A stretch of DNA of 64,000 nt from Streptomyces sp. RKAG293 (GTDB lineage: Bacteria > Actinomycetota > Actinomycetes > Streptomycetales > Streptomycetaceae): NCBI RefSeq assembly GCF_023701745.1, contig NZ_JAJOZB010000001.1:6929001-6993000 (forward strand), given 5' to 3'. The position numbers and the translations under genes are program-made. The number at the start of each line of letters is the position of its first letter. The first letter of the stretch is position 1. This document shows, piece by piece, positions 46,354 through 55,237 of the stretch. The notes below the pieces were generated by a model. That model saw only the letters and a program-made list of their open reading frames with translations, did not search any database and was not told the DNA's origin.

Positions 46354-49049
46354 CGGGACCGGTGGCTCCGCCGGCGGCACCTGCACCGCAGGCCGCACCG
46401 GTGCAGCGGCGCGGCCTCGTCGGTCCCCCCGTGCAACCGTCCTCGTCCTCGCCAGGACCGACACCGCCGGCAGCGCCGCTGCTCGGCGGCCCCGGGGCCG
46501 GTGTGCCGTCGGGCGGGGTGCGGGCGGCCGGCGGCGGGAACGGCGGTCCGCCGCCCGTACCGAGGACATCGGCAGCCAGGCCGGAAACCGTGGTGCGCCC
46601 GTCCGGCACGTCCGGGACCAGCACGGCCGGAGCCGGCACCCCCGCGGCGGCTCCGCCTGGGCCACGTCCGGTCGTCCGGCCCGGGTTGGGTGCTCCGCTG
46701 AGTGGACCTGCCGGCGCTCGGACGGTGACCCCGCCGGCCTCCCCGGCGGTGCCCCGGCAGACGGGTGCCCCGGTTCCCGGCAGGGCACCACTCGTGCAGC
46801 GTTCCCCGGCGGTCGGCGGGCCACCGCGCACTCCCATGCCGCCCGCCGTACGGCCCACCGCGCGGACGGCTGCGGGCCCCGCGGCGTCCGCGACCGCTCC
46901 CGCACCGGCGTCGCCCGTGCAGCGGCACGGTCCTGCCGACCGCGCGTCGTCGAGTGGGCGCCCGCCCGCACCGACCGGGTCCGCTCCGGTTCCCGGACCC
47001 GGCTCATCGCCGACCACCGATGTCCCCGTCTCCTCCAGCCCTTCCGGCTCCTTTACGGGTGCGCGTGGCGCGGGAGTGCCGGGGCCCGGCGGCGTGGCCG
47101 GGCCACCCGCCGTTCCGACGCGCGGCCCGACCACGCTGACACCCGATGCGGCTGCCGGGAGGAGCGGCCGCCCACTACCGGTGCAGCGGCTCGCCACCCC
47201 GGGAAACGCCGGCAGCGCAGCTGCGCCGACGCCGCTCGGTCCGAGGGGCGGATCCGGCCCTGCCGGGAAACCCCCGCTGGGGCGCATTCCCGCACCTGCA
47301 ACAGCACTTACACCTGCACCCGCACCCGCACTTACACCTGCACCCGCACCGGGCCCCCGGGCCGGCGCGCCGTCGGCGGTGACGCTTCCGGCGGCGGTTC
47401 ACCGTTCCGTAGCGGCAACCACCGGTCCGGCAGCGGGCGGTGGCGCGCCCGCGCCCAGCGCTCCCGTTCGGCCGCCGAGCGGATCCGGCGAAGACGGCGC
47501 CAACAAGGCGACCCCGGAGCCGAATTCGACACCGCCTGTCGTAGCGGCCGACTCCGGAGCCGACCCACAGGCCGCTGCGCCTCCATTGCAGCGGGCGGCA
47601 GTGCCCACCGTGCCGGTGCGGTGGTCGGTGACGGCCTCGACCGCCCGGCCGGTGCGTCACCCACGGCCGGTTCCTGGACGCAGTGCCCGTCCCGCTCCTG
47701 GTGCCACGCCCGGTCCGACGGGGGGAGAGGCGGTGCGCCCCACCGTGCACCACGCCTCCGGATCCGGCCGTGCGAGCGGCACGCCGCGCGTGCAGCGGTC
47801 GCCCCTGACTCCCCCCTCGGCCCGGCCCCTGACCCCAGCCCGGCCCCCGACCTCGCTCCGGCCGGCCTCTGCCGTTGCCTCGGCCCTCCCGTCCGCTCCG
47901 GCCGCCCGCGCCGCGGGCGCCCCGGCGACCGCCCTGCCCTCCGGGGTGCGGGCGCCCGCCGTATCCCGGACCCCCTCTGTATCCCGAACGTCGGCCGGCC
48001 CGCTGTCGGCGTCGCGGCAGGGGTCCCTTCCGTACGCCCCGCTGCTGGGTTCCTCCCGGCCGGTCACGGCCGCCGGGTTCACGCCGTCGCCGGCGGGGCC
48101 ACGGTTCGTGGCTCCGGTCGCGGCGGCGGGCAATGCTCCGGCAGCCGCCGCGCCGCGCCGCGGGGAGCCCTCGGTGGCCGGTGCGCAGCCGGTCGCTGCG
48201 CGGCGGCCCACCGCTCCCGGGGCGTCCGCGCTCCCGGGGGTCCAGCGTGCCGTTTCACCGTCCGCCCATGCGCCGGCTCCCGCGCCGACGGCGCACAGGG
48301 CCCCGACCCCCGTGCGTCTGCACCGTGTTCGGCCCGCGACCGTCGGCAGCCGTCGGCCTGCCGTACAGCGCTCCGCCGCCCCGCCCGCCGCCGTCCGTCC
48401 GATGCCGCTCACGGCCGCGACCCGGCCCCTGGCCGCTCCCACCCCGGCGTCCTCACCCGCGCGACCCGGTACCGAAGGGCGCGATCCCCACGGCGCCGCC
48501 CCGGCTCTCCCGGTCGTTCAGCGCGCCGCGTCCGCGTCGGTGCCACTCGTCCCGGGCGGGACCGGCCGTACGCCGGTACGGCAGGCTCCCGGTGGCTCCG
48601 GATCCTCCACCGCCCCCATGACGTCCGCCCTCTCGACCGCCCCCGTGGCCCGGCCGGTTCGGAGCTCCGTCGTGTCCCTGGCGCCGGCCCGGCCCGCGCC
48701 CGCCGTCGCGCTCCCCGTGCAGCGTGCGGCGCCCGCGATCCCGGCCGCGCTTCCCGCTCCGCCCGCAGCCGCGGCGCCGCCGGTCCGTACGCCGACGCCC
48801 GCCTCGGTGCGGGTGTCCGCCCCGCGCCGTGCCACGTCCGTCGAAGTACAGCGGAGCAGTGGTGGCGGCGGGGGAGCCGCGGAGCGGCCGGCGCCCTCCG
48901 TGACGAGCCGGTTCACCCCGCGTGAGTTGAAGGAGGACCAGGTGGCCGAGTTGGCCCACCGGCTGATCGAGCCGATGACCCGGCTGCTCCGCACCGAGCT
49001 GCGGCACGACCGGGAGCGGATCGGCAAGCTGCGCGACCCACGCCACTGA
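46194..49049 (+). CDS. Main part of the VQR-repeat, Pro/Ala-rich CIS protein
   Basis: This frame continues the preceding gene for about 950 residues. It is almost wholly Pro/Ala/Gly/Ser/Thr/Val, with at least ten VQR (or LQR) motifs at irregular intervals: VQRREA, VQRRGL, VQRSPA, VQRHGP, VQRLAT, LQRAAV, VQRSPL, VQRAVS, VQRSAA and VQRAAS. It looks disordered, except for a charged C-terminal helix (TPRELKEDQVAELAHRLIEP, then LLRTELRHDRERIG). It lies between the chaperone-like genes and the tube adaptor, where phages place the tape measure. No other tape-measure candidate exists in the locus. That role is inference. Confidence 0.8.
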   Translation, partial: PRSGPAGAPSAAHTPPAHPAALPVQRREASAPGPSAGPAAAEPRRRSLLGPPLTGPVAPPAAPAPQAAPVQRRGLVGPPVQPSSSSPGPTPPAAPLLGGPGAGVPSGGVRAAGGGNGGPPPVPRTSAARPETVVRPSGTSGTSTAGAGTPAAAPPGPRPVVRPGLGAPLSGPAGARTVTPPASPAVPRQTGAPVPGRAPLVQRSPAVGGPPRTPMPPAVRPTARTAAGPAASATAPAPASPVQRHGPADRASSSGRPPAPTGSAPVPGPGSSPTTDVPVSSSPSGSFTGARGAGVPGPGGVAGPPAVPTRGPTTLTPDAAAGRSGRPLPVQRLATPGNAGSAAAPTPLGPRGGSGPAGKPPLGRIPAPATALTPAPAPALTPAPAPGPRAGAPSAVTLPAAVHRSVAATTGPAAGGGAPAPSAPVRPPSGSGEDGANKATPEPNSTPPVVAADSGADPQAAAPPLQRAAVPTVPVRWSVTASTARPVRHPRPVPGRSARPAPGATPGPTGGEAVRPTVHHASGSGRASGTPRVQRSPLTPPSARPLTPARPPTSLRPASAVASALPSAPAARAAGAPATALPSGVRAPAVSRTPSVSRTSAGPLSASRQGSLPYAPLLGSSRPVTAAGFTPSPAGPRFVAPVAAAGNAPAAAAPRRGEPSVAGAQPVAARRPTAPGASALPGVQRAVSPSAHAPAPAPTAHRAPTPVRLHRVRPATVGSRRPAVQRSAAPPAAVRPMPLTAATRPLAAPTPASSPARPGTEGRDPHGAAPALPVVQRAASASVPLVPGGTGRTPVRQAPGGSGSSTAPMTSALSTAPVARPVRSSVVSLAPARPAPAVALPVQRAAPAIPAALPAPPAAAAPPVRTPTPASVRVSAPRRATSVEVQRSSGGGGGAAERPAPSVTSRFTPRELKEDQVAELAHRLIEPMTRLLRTELRHDRERIGKLRDPRH

Positions 49050-49157
49050 CAGCCCCGCGCGCGAGCCGAGCCGCCTGACCCGTCACGTCGGTCCGCAGGC
49101 CCGACCCCCCCCGCCCCATCGCCCGACCCCCGTGGAACCGCAGGAAGGCCCCACCTG

Positions 49158-49595
49158 ATGCCCCAGGAACTCGACGCAGGCTCCACCATCTTCTTCAACC
49201 TCACCATCGACGGTGAGAGCCTGGGCAACTTCAACGGTTGTGAAGGGCTCTCCTCGCAGGTCGAGATCGAACAGCGGCAGGAGGGCGGCAACAACGGATT
49301 CGTCTGGCAGCTGCCCTCCCGCGTCACCTTCTCCAACATCACGCTGACCCGCCCCCTCACCGAGGCCACCGCGAAGGTGGCGGAGTGGATCTCCTCCGTG
49401 ACCACGGGGGTGACCCGGCCCACCGGACAGATCGCCGCGCTGCGCGCCGACGGCTCGGTGGTCGCCCAGTGGGGGCTGATCGACGTCCTCCCGGTGAGCT
49501 GGCGCGGTCCCTCCTTCGACCCGGCGAACCCCGCCGTGGCCACCGAGGTCCTGGAGATCGCCCATCACGGATTCACGGACGCGGGGGAGGTGTAG
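49158..49595 (+). CDS. Second tube-like/gp19-family tail protein (Pvc5-like adaptor)
   Basis: This 145-residue protein starts at ATG 49158 behind AGGAAGG. The gp19 fold is shown by FFNLTIDGESLGNFNGCEGLSS, then EIEQRQEGGNNGFVWQLP and ITLTRPLTEAT, with a DVLPVSWRGPSFDP C-terminal strand. It probably forms the first tube ring or an adaptor between baseplate hub and tube. It is followed by the LysM protein gene after 3 bp, opening the baseplate gene block. Confidence 0.92.
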   Translation: MPQELDAGSTIFFNLTIDGESLGNFNGCEGLSSQVEIEQRQEGGNNGFVWQLPSRVTFSNITLTRPLTEATAKVAEWISSVTTGVTRPTGQIAALRADGSVVAQWGLIDVLPVSWRGPSFDPANPAVATEVLEIAHHGFTDAGEV

Positions 49596-49598
49596 CCG

Positions 49599-50321
49599 AT
49601 GAACCTCTCCGGTTTCGGCATCGGCGACAGCCTGGTGCGGGCGACACTCGCCATCCACCAGCCGCCGATCGGCAGCAGCACCAGCCCCGGCGCGCTCATG
49701 AAGACCTTCCATTTCGACTTCAACCCGTCCCAGCTGTCGCTCACCCGCCGGGCCCAGTGGAAGACCACGCCCACCGCAGCGGTGCGGGACGGCGCGGTAC
49801 CGGAGTTCATGGGGCCCGAGCCGCGGGAGATGTCGGTGGAGATCTTCCTCGACCGCTCCGACGACCCGGACAGCAACGACGTGCGCAAGAAGGTCGAAGC
49901 GCTCTTCTCCTGCTGCGAGACGACGACCGCCAGCATCGCGGCGAAGCAGCCGTCGACGCCGTGGGTGGTCTTCGAGTGGGGTGCCTTCTCCACCGCCCGC
50001 TTCAACGCGTACGTCAGCTCCGTGGAGGCCCAGTACACCCTCTTCAACACCAACGGGATGCCGATCCGGGCCGTCTGCCAGGTCAGCCTGCACGAGATCC
50101 CGAGCAGCACGCTCGGCCAGAACCCCACCTCCGGCGCGCTCACCACCCGCCGGGTGCACCGGGTCGTGGCCGGCGACTCGCTCCAGCTCCTCGCCTGGCG
50201 CGAGTACGGCGACGCCACCGTGTGGCGCACGATCGCCGAGGCCAACGACATCGACGACCCGAAGGTGCTGACGCCCGGGGTCGAACTGATGCTGCCTGCC
50301 GCGGAAGAGGTCGGTGCCTGA
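49599..50321 (+). CDS. cis7: LysM-domain CIS baseplate/tube-initiator protein (Pvc7-like)
   Basis: This 240-residue protein has a tube-like N-terminal domain (about 30-175; FDFNPSQLSLTRRAQWKTTP) and a C-terminal LysM (about 185-235; HRVVAGDSLQLLAWREYGD, then LTPGVELMLP). In Pvc7/Afp7 and T4 gp53-type proteins the LysM-like domain clamps the hub and wedge. It is coupled to the spike gene (TGATG overlap). Confidence 0.93.
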   Translation: MNLSGFGIGDSLVRATLAIHQPPIGSSTSPGALMKTFHFDFNPSQLSLTRRAQWKTTPTAAVRDGAVPEFMGPEPREMSVEIFLDRSDDPDSNDVRKKVEALFSCCETTTASIAAKQPSTPWVVFEWGAFSTARFNAYVSSVEAQYTLFNTNGMPIRAVCQVSLHEIPSSTLGQNPTSGALTTRRVHRVVAGDSLQLLAWREYGDATVWRTIAEANDIDDPKVLTPGVELMLPAAEEVGA

Positions 50322-52219
50322 TGCCCGACATCGGCTTCTCCAACATCCTCACGGTGCAGATCGGCGGCGCCAAGCTGAAGTCCCCGGAGGACAAGAAACT
50401 GGTCGCGGGCCGGGTCGACTTCGGCGCGGGGGTGCCCGGCGCGTTCCAGCTCACCTTCCGTGACGACAGGAAGGACATCCTCGCCAAGCTGAGCGTCGAG
50501 ATCGGTGTGCCCGTGGTCATCGCGCCCCTTGCCGACGGCAAGGGCACCCCGATGATCACCGGCGAGGTCACCGCGCTGGAGACCGACTACGACCGCACCG
50601 GCACGTTCACCGTCATCCGGGGTTACGACAAGGGCCACCGCATGCTGCGGCAGCGCAGGGTCGCGGCGTACCGGAACAAGACCGCCACCGAGATCGCCGT
50701 CGAACTGGCGCGCAAGAGCGGCATTCCGGTGGGCCGCACCACCCGGACCAAGGGGCAGTACGAGTTCATCAGCCAGGCCAACGTCACCGACTGGGACTTC
50801 GTCCAGCGGCTCGCGGACGAGAACGAGATGGTGATGTCCATCAACTCCCAGGGCAGATTCCAGTTCGTCAAGCGGCAACAGGCCGCGTCGGCCCCTGCGG
50901 AGAGTCTGCCGAGCAAGCAGAGCGCGCTCCTGCTGACGGGCGGAGAGGACATCCTGCGCTGCCGCGCGGCGGTCACCTCGGCCGACCAGGTGACCGCGGT
51001 CGAGGCGCGGGGCTGGAACGTCACCACCAAGCAGCCGCTGGTCTCCAAGGCGCCCGCGCTGGACAACCCGGGCTTCGCCATCGGGATGCGGCCCTCCGCG
51101 GCGTCCAAGAAGTTCGGCAAGGCCGAACTCGTCGAGACCGGCACGCCCTACGACAAGCTCGACGAGGTCAAGCACGCCGCCGACGCCCTGGCGGACGACG
51201 TGACCTCCGCCTTCGCCGAGGTGGAGATCACGGCGCGTGGCAACACCGCACTGCGTCCGGGCGTGGCCGTCACCCTCAAGGACGTCGGCAAGCCCTTCCA
51301 GGGCAAGTACACGGTCACCGCCGCCCGCCACACCTTCGGCGACCAGGAGCACTACCAGACGTTCCTGCACGTCAGCGGGCGCCAGTGGCGTTCGCTGTAC
51401 GGGCTCACCTCCGGAGGCGGCGGGGCGGGTCCGGCCAGGCTGCCGAGCGTCGCCAATGCCCTGGTCACCGACATCAAGGACCCGTTGCGGCAGGGCAGGG
51501 TCAAGCTGACGTTCCCGTGGCTGGACGACATGTACGTCAGCGACTGGACCCGGACCGTCCAACTCGGCGGGGCCAAGGGCGGCAGCATGATCTCCCCGGA
51601 CGTCGACGACGAGGTGCTGGTGGCGTTCGACCGCGGCGCGCTGGACCACCCGTACGTCATCGGCGGCCTGTACAACGGCGTCGACAAGCCGGACCCCGTC
51701 GACGTGCCCGTGTACGACCCGACGCGCGGCAAGGTCACCCGGCGCACTCTGTCCGACCGCAGCAACAACCGGATCGACCTGCTCGACCAGAGTGTCGGCC
51801 TCAAGCGCGGGGTGCGGCTCTCCACCGGCGACGACCGGCTCACCATCAATCTGGACCGGACGAAGACCGAGATCGTCGTGGACAGCAAGGGAAAGGTCTC
51901 CATCAGAGGGTCCGCCGCCGTGGCCATCAACGCGGGCGGCAATCTCTCGCTGAACGCGGTGGGTTCCGTGACGATCCGCAGCGGCGGCCTGATGAACATC
52001 AACGCGGGGACCACCCTCTCCGTGAACTCGGGCGGCGTCGCGTCCGTGGCCGCCGGTGGGGCGCTCACCATGAGGGCCGGTGCGGCCATGTCCTTGACGG
52101 CGGGGGTCTCCCTGCAGATGACCGCCGCCATCAACATCGGGCTGCAAGCGGCCACGATCAAGTCCACCGGCCTCCTCACCTCCAACCTGAAGCCGGTGCT
52201 GACAGTGGGAGGCGTCTGA
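50321..52219 (+). CDS. cis8: VgrG-like central spike/hub protein (Pvc8-like)
   Basis: This 632-residue protein starts at ATG 50321. A gp27-like hub (about 1-360; tail domains DYDRTGTFTVIRGYDKGHRML, then WDFVQRLADENEMV) is followed by the gp5-like OB fold (about 370-450; RQGRVKLTFPWLD, then DDEVLVAFDRG). A C-terminal beta-helix of short repeats (about 515-632: INAGGNLSLNAVG, then IRSGGLMNI) forms the needle. Trimers make the membrane-piercing centre. The lysozyme domain of phage gp5 is absent. It overlaps the gp25 gene by one base. Confidence 0.96.
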   Translation: MPDIGFSNILTVQIGGAKLKSPEDKKLVAGRVDFGAGVPGAFQLTFRDDRKDILAKLSVEIGVPVVIAPLADGKGTPMITGEVTALETDYDRTGTFTVIRGYDKGHRMLRQRRVAAYRNKTATEIAVELARKSGIPVGRTTRTKGQYEFISQANVTDWDFVQRLADENEMVMSINSQGRFQFVKRQQAASAPAESLPSKQSALLLTGGEDILRCRAAVTSADQVTAVEARGWNVTTKQPLVSKAPALDNPGFAIGMRPSAASKKFGKAELVETGTPYDKLDEVKHAADALADDVTSAFAEVEITARGNTALRPGVAVTLKDVGKPFQGKYTVTAARHTFGDQEHYQTFLHVSGRQWRSLYGLTSGGGGAGPARLPSVANALVTDIKDPLRQGRVKLTFPWLDDMYVSDWTRTVQLGGAKGGSMISPDVDDEVLVAFDRGALDHPYVIGGLYNGVDKPDPVDVPVYDPTRGKVTRRTLSDRSNNRIDLLDQSVGLKRGVRLSTGDDRLTINLDRTKTEIVVDSKGKVSIRGSAAVAINAGGNLSLNAVGSVTIRSGGLMNINAGTTLSVNSGGVASVAAGGALTMRAGAAMSLTAGVSLQMTAAINIGLQAATIKSTGLLTSNLKPVLTVGGV

Positions 52220-52662
52220 TGGCCGAACAGTTCGTCGGCTCCGGATGGGCGTTCCCGCTGCGCATCAGCCCCACCGGCGGCATCGCGCTGGTCAGCGGGG
52301 AACGCGAGGTCGAGGAGGCCATCAGGCTCGTCCTCTCCACCGCGCCCGGCGAACGGCCGATGCGCCCCGAGTTCGGCTGTGCCATCCACGACATGGTCTT
52401 CGCCCCCGTCAACGAGGCCACCGCGGGGCGGATCCAGCACGAGGTGCACAGTTGCCTGGACCGCTGGGAACCGCGCATCGAGGTGGATGACGTCGCGGTG
52501 ACGGCCGGCGCGGAAGAAGGTGTGCTCTTCATCGACGTCCGCTACTCGATCACGGGCACCAACAACCCGCGCAGCCTGGTCTTCCCGTTCTACGTGATCC
52601 CCTCCCACGACGGGCCCGAGGGGTCCGGCACGCCCGACGAGCACCTTGGAAGCGACCGCTGA
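52219..52662 (+). CDS. cis9: gp25-like baseplate wedge protein
   Basis: This 147-residue protein starts at ATG 52219. The gp25/GpW fold is visible: GWAFPLRISPTGGIALVSG, then EEAIRLVLSTAPGERPMRPEFG with the conserved 'ERpMrPefGc' and a final NPRSLVFPFYV strand. It attaches the first sheath ring to the baseplate. It is coupled to gpJ by TGATG. Confidence 0.95.
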   Translation: MAEQFVGSGWAFPLRISPTGGIALVSGEREVEEAIRLVLSTAPGERPMRPEFGCAIHDMVFAPVNEATAGRIQHEVHSCLDRWEPRIEVDDVAVTAGAEEGVLFIDVRYSITGTNNPRSLVFPFYVIPSHDGPEGSGTPDEHLGSDR

Positions 52663-54620
52663 TGGCCCTGCCCTCCCCGAACCTCGACGACCGGCGCTTC
52701 CAGCAGTTCGTCGACGATGCCAAGCGCTACATCCAGCAACGTGCCCCCGAGTGGACCGACCACAACGTCTCCGACCCGGGCGTGACCCTCGTCGAGACCG
52801 TCGCCCACATGGCCGATCAGATCGTGTACCGGCTCAATCGGGTGCCCGAGAAGAACCACCTCGCGTTCCTGGACCTCATCGGGATCACGCTCTTCCCCCC
52901 ATCCGCGGCGCGCGCCGATGTCACGTTCTGGCTGTCGGCACCGCAACAGCAGCCCGTCGTGCTGGCGACGGGCACCGAGGTCGCCACGGTCCGTACCCAG
53001 ACCGAGGACGCGGTGGTGTTCGCCACCGAGCGCGAACTGACCGTGGTCCCCTGTGCGTTGTCGTACCTCGTGGTCCAGCGGGCCGAACAGGAACCGGCCG
53101 ACCGCACCTCGGACCTCGCCGCGTCCAAGGACGTGCACTGCTTCACGGAGGCTCCGCGCCCCGGCGACCGCATGCTCTTCGGGCTCAGCGCCGCCGTACC
53201 CGACTGCGTGGTCGTCCTGGAACTCGACAGCCAGGTGGACGGTGTCGGGGTCGACCCCCGGCAGCCGCCGCTCGTCTGGGAGGCGTGGACCGCCGACGGC
53301 TGGGCCGGCTGTGACGTGGACCGGGACACCACCGGCGGACTCAACCGCCCCGGCGAGGTGGTGCTGCACGTCCCCGGCGGCCACGCTCTCTCCCGCACCG
53401 GGCGGCGCGAGGCGGGCTGGTTGCGCTGCCGGGTCACCGAGCCGGACGAGGGCCAGCCCTTCTACACCACGTCGCCCACCATCCGCTCCGCCGAGGCGTT
53501 CAGCATCGGCGGCAGCACCGGCGTCGTGCACGCCGAGACGGTCCGGGACGAAGCGCTGGGGGAGGCCACCGGCCTGCCCGGCCACCGGCTGCGGCTGGCC
53601 AACAGCCCCGTCGTCGGAGACGCGCAGCCGCTGCTGCTCCAGATCGCCGAGCGTGACGGATGGGTCGACTGGGAGACCGTCGGCCACTTCGCCGCCTCGG
53701 GTCCCGACGACCGGCACATCACCCTGGACGCGACCACCGGTGAGATCGCCTTCGGTCCGTCCGTGCGCGAACCGGACGGCACCCTGCGCCAGTACGGGGC
53801 CGTACCGCCCAAGGGGGCGCCCATTCGGGCCCGCCGCTACCGCACAGGTGGAGGGAAAGGAGGCAACGTCGCCCGGCGCGCCATCCAGGTGCTGCGTGAC
53901 TCCATCCCGTACGTCTCCGACGTCGTCAACCGGGAGGCCGCGCGGGGCGGGGTCGACGGTGAGACCGTCGAGGAGGCGAAGGTCAGGGCGCCCATCACGC
54001 TGGGTGGTCAGGACCGCGCCGTGACCCTGCGGGACTACGAGGAACTGGCGCGCCGCGCGGCGCCCGAGACCGCGCGCATCACCTGCCTCGCGGCCGACCC
54101 GGACGAGCACGGCGCGCACGCCGTACGGGTGCTGGTCGTCCCGCAAGCCGTGTCCGACCCGGGCGGCCGGCTGCGCTTCGAACAACTCGTACCGGGCGAC
54201 GCCCTGCTGGCGCGCATCACCCGGTACCTGGACGAGCGTCGTCTGATCGGCACCCGGCTGGCGGTCGGGCCGCCGTTCTACCAGGGGGTGACGGTCGTCG
54301 CGACGGTGCACGCCTTCCGCGGCACCGACACCGACCGGGTCAGACGGCAGGCGCATGACGCCCTGTACCGCCATCTCGACCCGCTGACCGGGGGAGCGCA
54401 CGGCACGGGCTGGCCCTTCGGCCGCCCGGTGCAGGCGGGCGAGGTGTTCGCGGTGCTGCAACGGGTGCCCGGCGTCGAGCTGGTGGACGAGGTACTGCTG
54501 CACCCCGCCGACCCGCTCAGCGGCAAGCGCGGCGACCCCACGGACCGGATCGACCTCGAACCCTCCGCGCTCGCCTTCTCGTTCGACCACCGCGTCCGGG
54601 TGATAGGGGACGCGTCGTGA
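52662..54620 (+). CDS. cis11: Baseplate assembly protein, gpJ-like (Pvc11-like)
   Basis: This 652-residue protein begins LPSPNLDDRRFQQFVDDAKR, typical of the 'putative baseplate assembly protein' family. The gpJ middle (about 370-500) has GGGKGGNVARRAIQVLRDS, VVNREAARGGVDGETVEEAK and a RDYEELARRAAPETAR block. It forms the wedge that opens on firing. It lies directly upstream of the gpI gene (GTGA overlap) in the standard CIS order. Confidence 0.95.
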   Translation: MALPSPNLDDRRFQQFVDDAKRYIQQRAPEWTDHNVSDPGVTLVETVAHMADQIVYRLNRVPEKNHLAFLDLIGITLFPPSAARADVTFWLSAPQQQPVVLATGTEVATVRTQTEDAVVFATERELTVVPCALSYLVVQRAEQEPADRTSDLAASKDVHCFTEAPRPGDRMLFGLSAAVPDCVVVLELDSQVDGVGVDPRQPPLVWEAWTADGWAGCDVDRDTTGGLNRPGEVVLHVPGGHALSRTGRREAGWLRCRVTEPDEGQPFYTTSPTIRSAEAFSIGGSTGVVHAETVRDEALGEATGLPGHRLRLANSPVVGDAQPLLLQIAERDGWVDWETVGHFAASGPDDRHITLDATTGEIAFGPSVREPDGTLRQYGAVPPKGAPIRARRYRTGGGKGGNVARRAIQVLRDSIPYVSDVVNREAARGGVDGETVEEAKVRAPITLGGQDRAVTLRDYEELARRAAPETARITCLAADPDEHGAHAVRVLVVPQAVSDPGGRLRFEQLVPGDALLARITRYLDERRLIGTRLAVGPPFYQGVTVVATVHAFRGTDTDRVRRQAHDALYRHLDPLTGGAHGTGWPFGRPVQAGEVFAVLQRVPGVELVDEVLLHPADPLSGKRGDPTDRIDLEPSALAFSFDHRVRVIGDAS

Positions 54621-55237
54621 GCCCCGCCGGAAGCATGCGCGGCGCCGTCGACGGACTCGCCTCCTCGGCCCCGCTGGCGTTGATGCTGCCGGCGGTGTTC
54701 GCCGACGACGATCTCGCCCAGCGCTTCGTCGCGGGTCTCGACGAGACCCTCGCGCCGCTGCACAACGTGCTCGACTGCCTGGACGCCTACTTCACCCCGT
54801 CGCTCGCGCCCGCGGACTTCACCCGCTGGCTGGGCACGTGGGTGGGCGCGGAGACCGAAGGTACGGAGACGGCCGGTGCGGAGACGGCCGGCGTGGAGAC
54901 GGCCGGCGTGGAGACGACGGTCGCGCTGCGCGCCGCGGTGACCGCCGCCGTGCGGCTTCACCGCATTCGCGGCACCCGGCGCGGACTGTCCGAGGCGATC
55001 CGGCTCGCCTTCGGCGTGGAGCCGGAGATCACCGAGAGCGGCGCCGCCGCCTGGGACGCCGGGCCCATGGGCCCGGTCCCCGGCGAGAGCCGCCCGTTTC
55101 TGCACGTCACCGTGCGACTGCCGGAGCCCGGCCCCGCGGTCGAGCACCGGCTGGAGCGCCTCGTAGCGGCAGCCTGCCCCGCCCATATGCCTTACACGGT
55201 CCAGGTGACCGCCGCCGAAAGGACTCCCGACAGGTGA
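54617..55237 (+). CDS. cis12: gpI-like baseplate/tail protein (Pvc12-like)
   Basis: This 206-residue protein starts at GTG 54617. The N-terminal helical part (LPAVFADDDLAQRFVAGLDE, then DCLDAYFTPSLAPADFTRWLG) matches gpI-type tail proteins. The C-terminal half (RRGLSEAIRLAFGVEPEITE) continues the family pattern. An in-frame ETAG repeat splits the two halves. It probably caps the baseplate wedge arms and would be the attachment point for fibres, but no fibre gene follows. It overlaps the zinc-ribbon protein gene (GTGA). Confidence 0.92.
   Translation: MSPAGSMRGAVDGLASSAPLALMLPAVFADDDLAQRFVAGLDETLAPLHNVLDCLDAYFTPSLAPADFTRWLGTWVGAETEGTETAGAETAGVETAGVETTVALRAAVTAAVRLHRIRGTRRGLSEAIRLAFGVEPEITESGAAAWDAGPMGPVPGESRPFLHVTVRLPEPGPAVEHRLERLVAAACPAHMPYTVQVTAAERTPDR
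54851..54915 (+). repeat. In-frame 15-bp tandem repeats in the gpI-like gene
   Basis: Three near-exact units GAGACGGCCGGYGYG (54866-54910) and degenerate copies on both sides encode ETAGA/ETAGV. They sit between two conserved helices, where a spacer can vary without loss of fold. Confidence 0.85.

Noticed and set aside
46354..46500. Separate gene starting after the stop at 46353
   Set aside because: The following frame is already open upstream and continues the same VQR-repeat composition; no ribosome site marks a new start. One frame-shifted gene explains both halves better.
42644..55237. Type VI secretion system or prophage
   Set aside because: Sheath, tube and VgrG-like genes are present, but there are no TssJLM membrane genes, ClpV, capsid, terminase, portal or integrase. 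DUF4255, a Pvc15-type ATPase and DUF4157 identify an eCIS/CIS.
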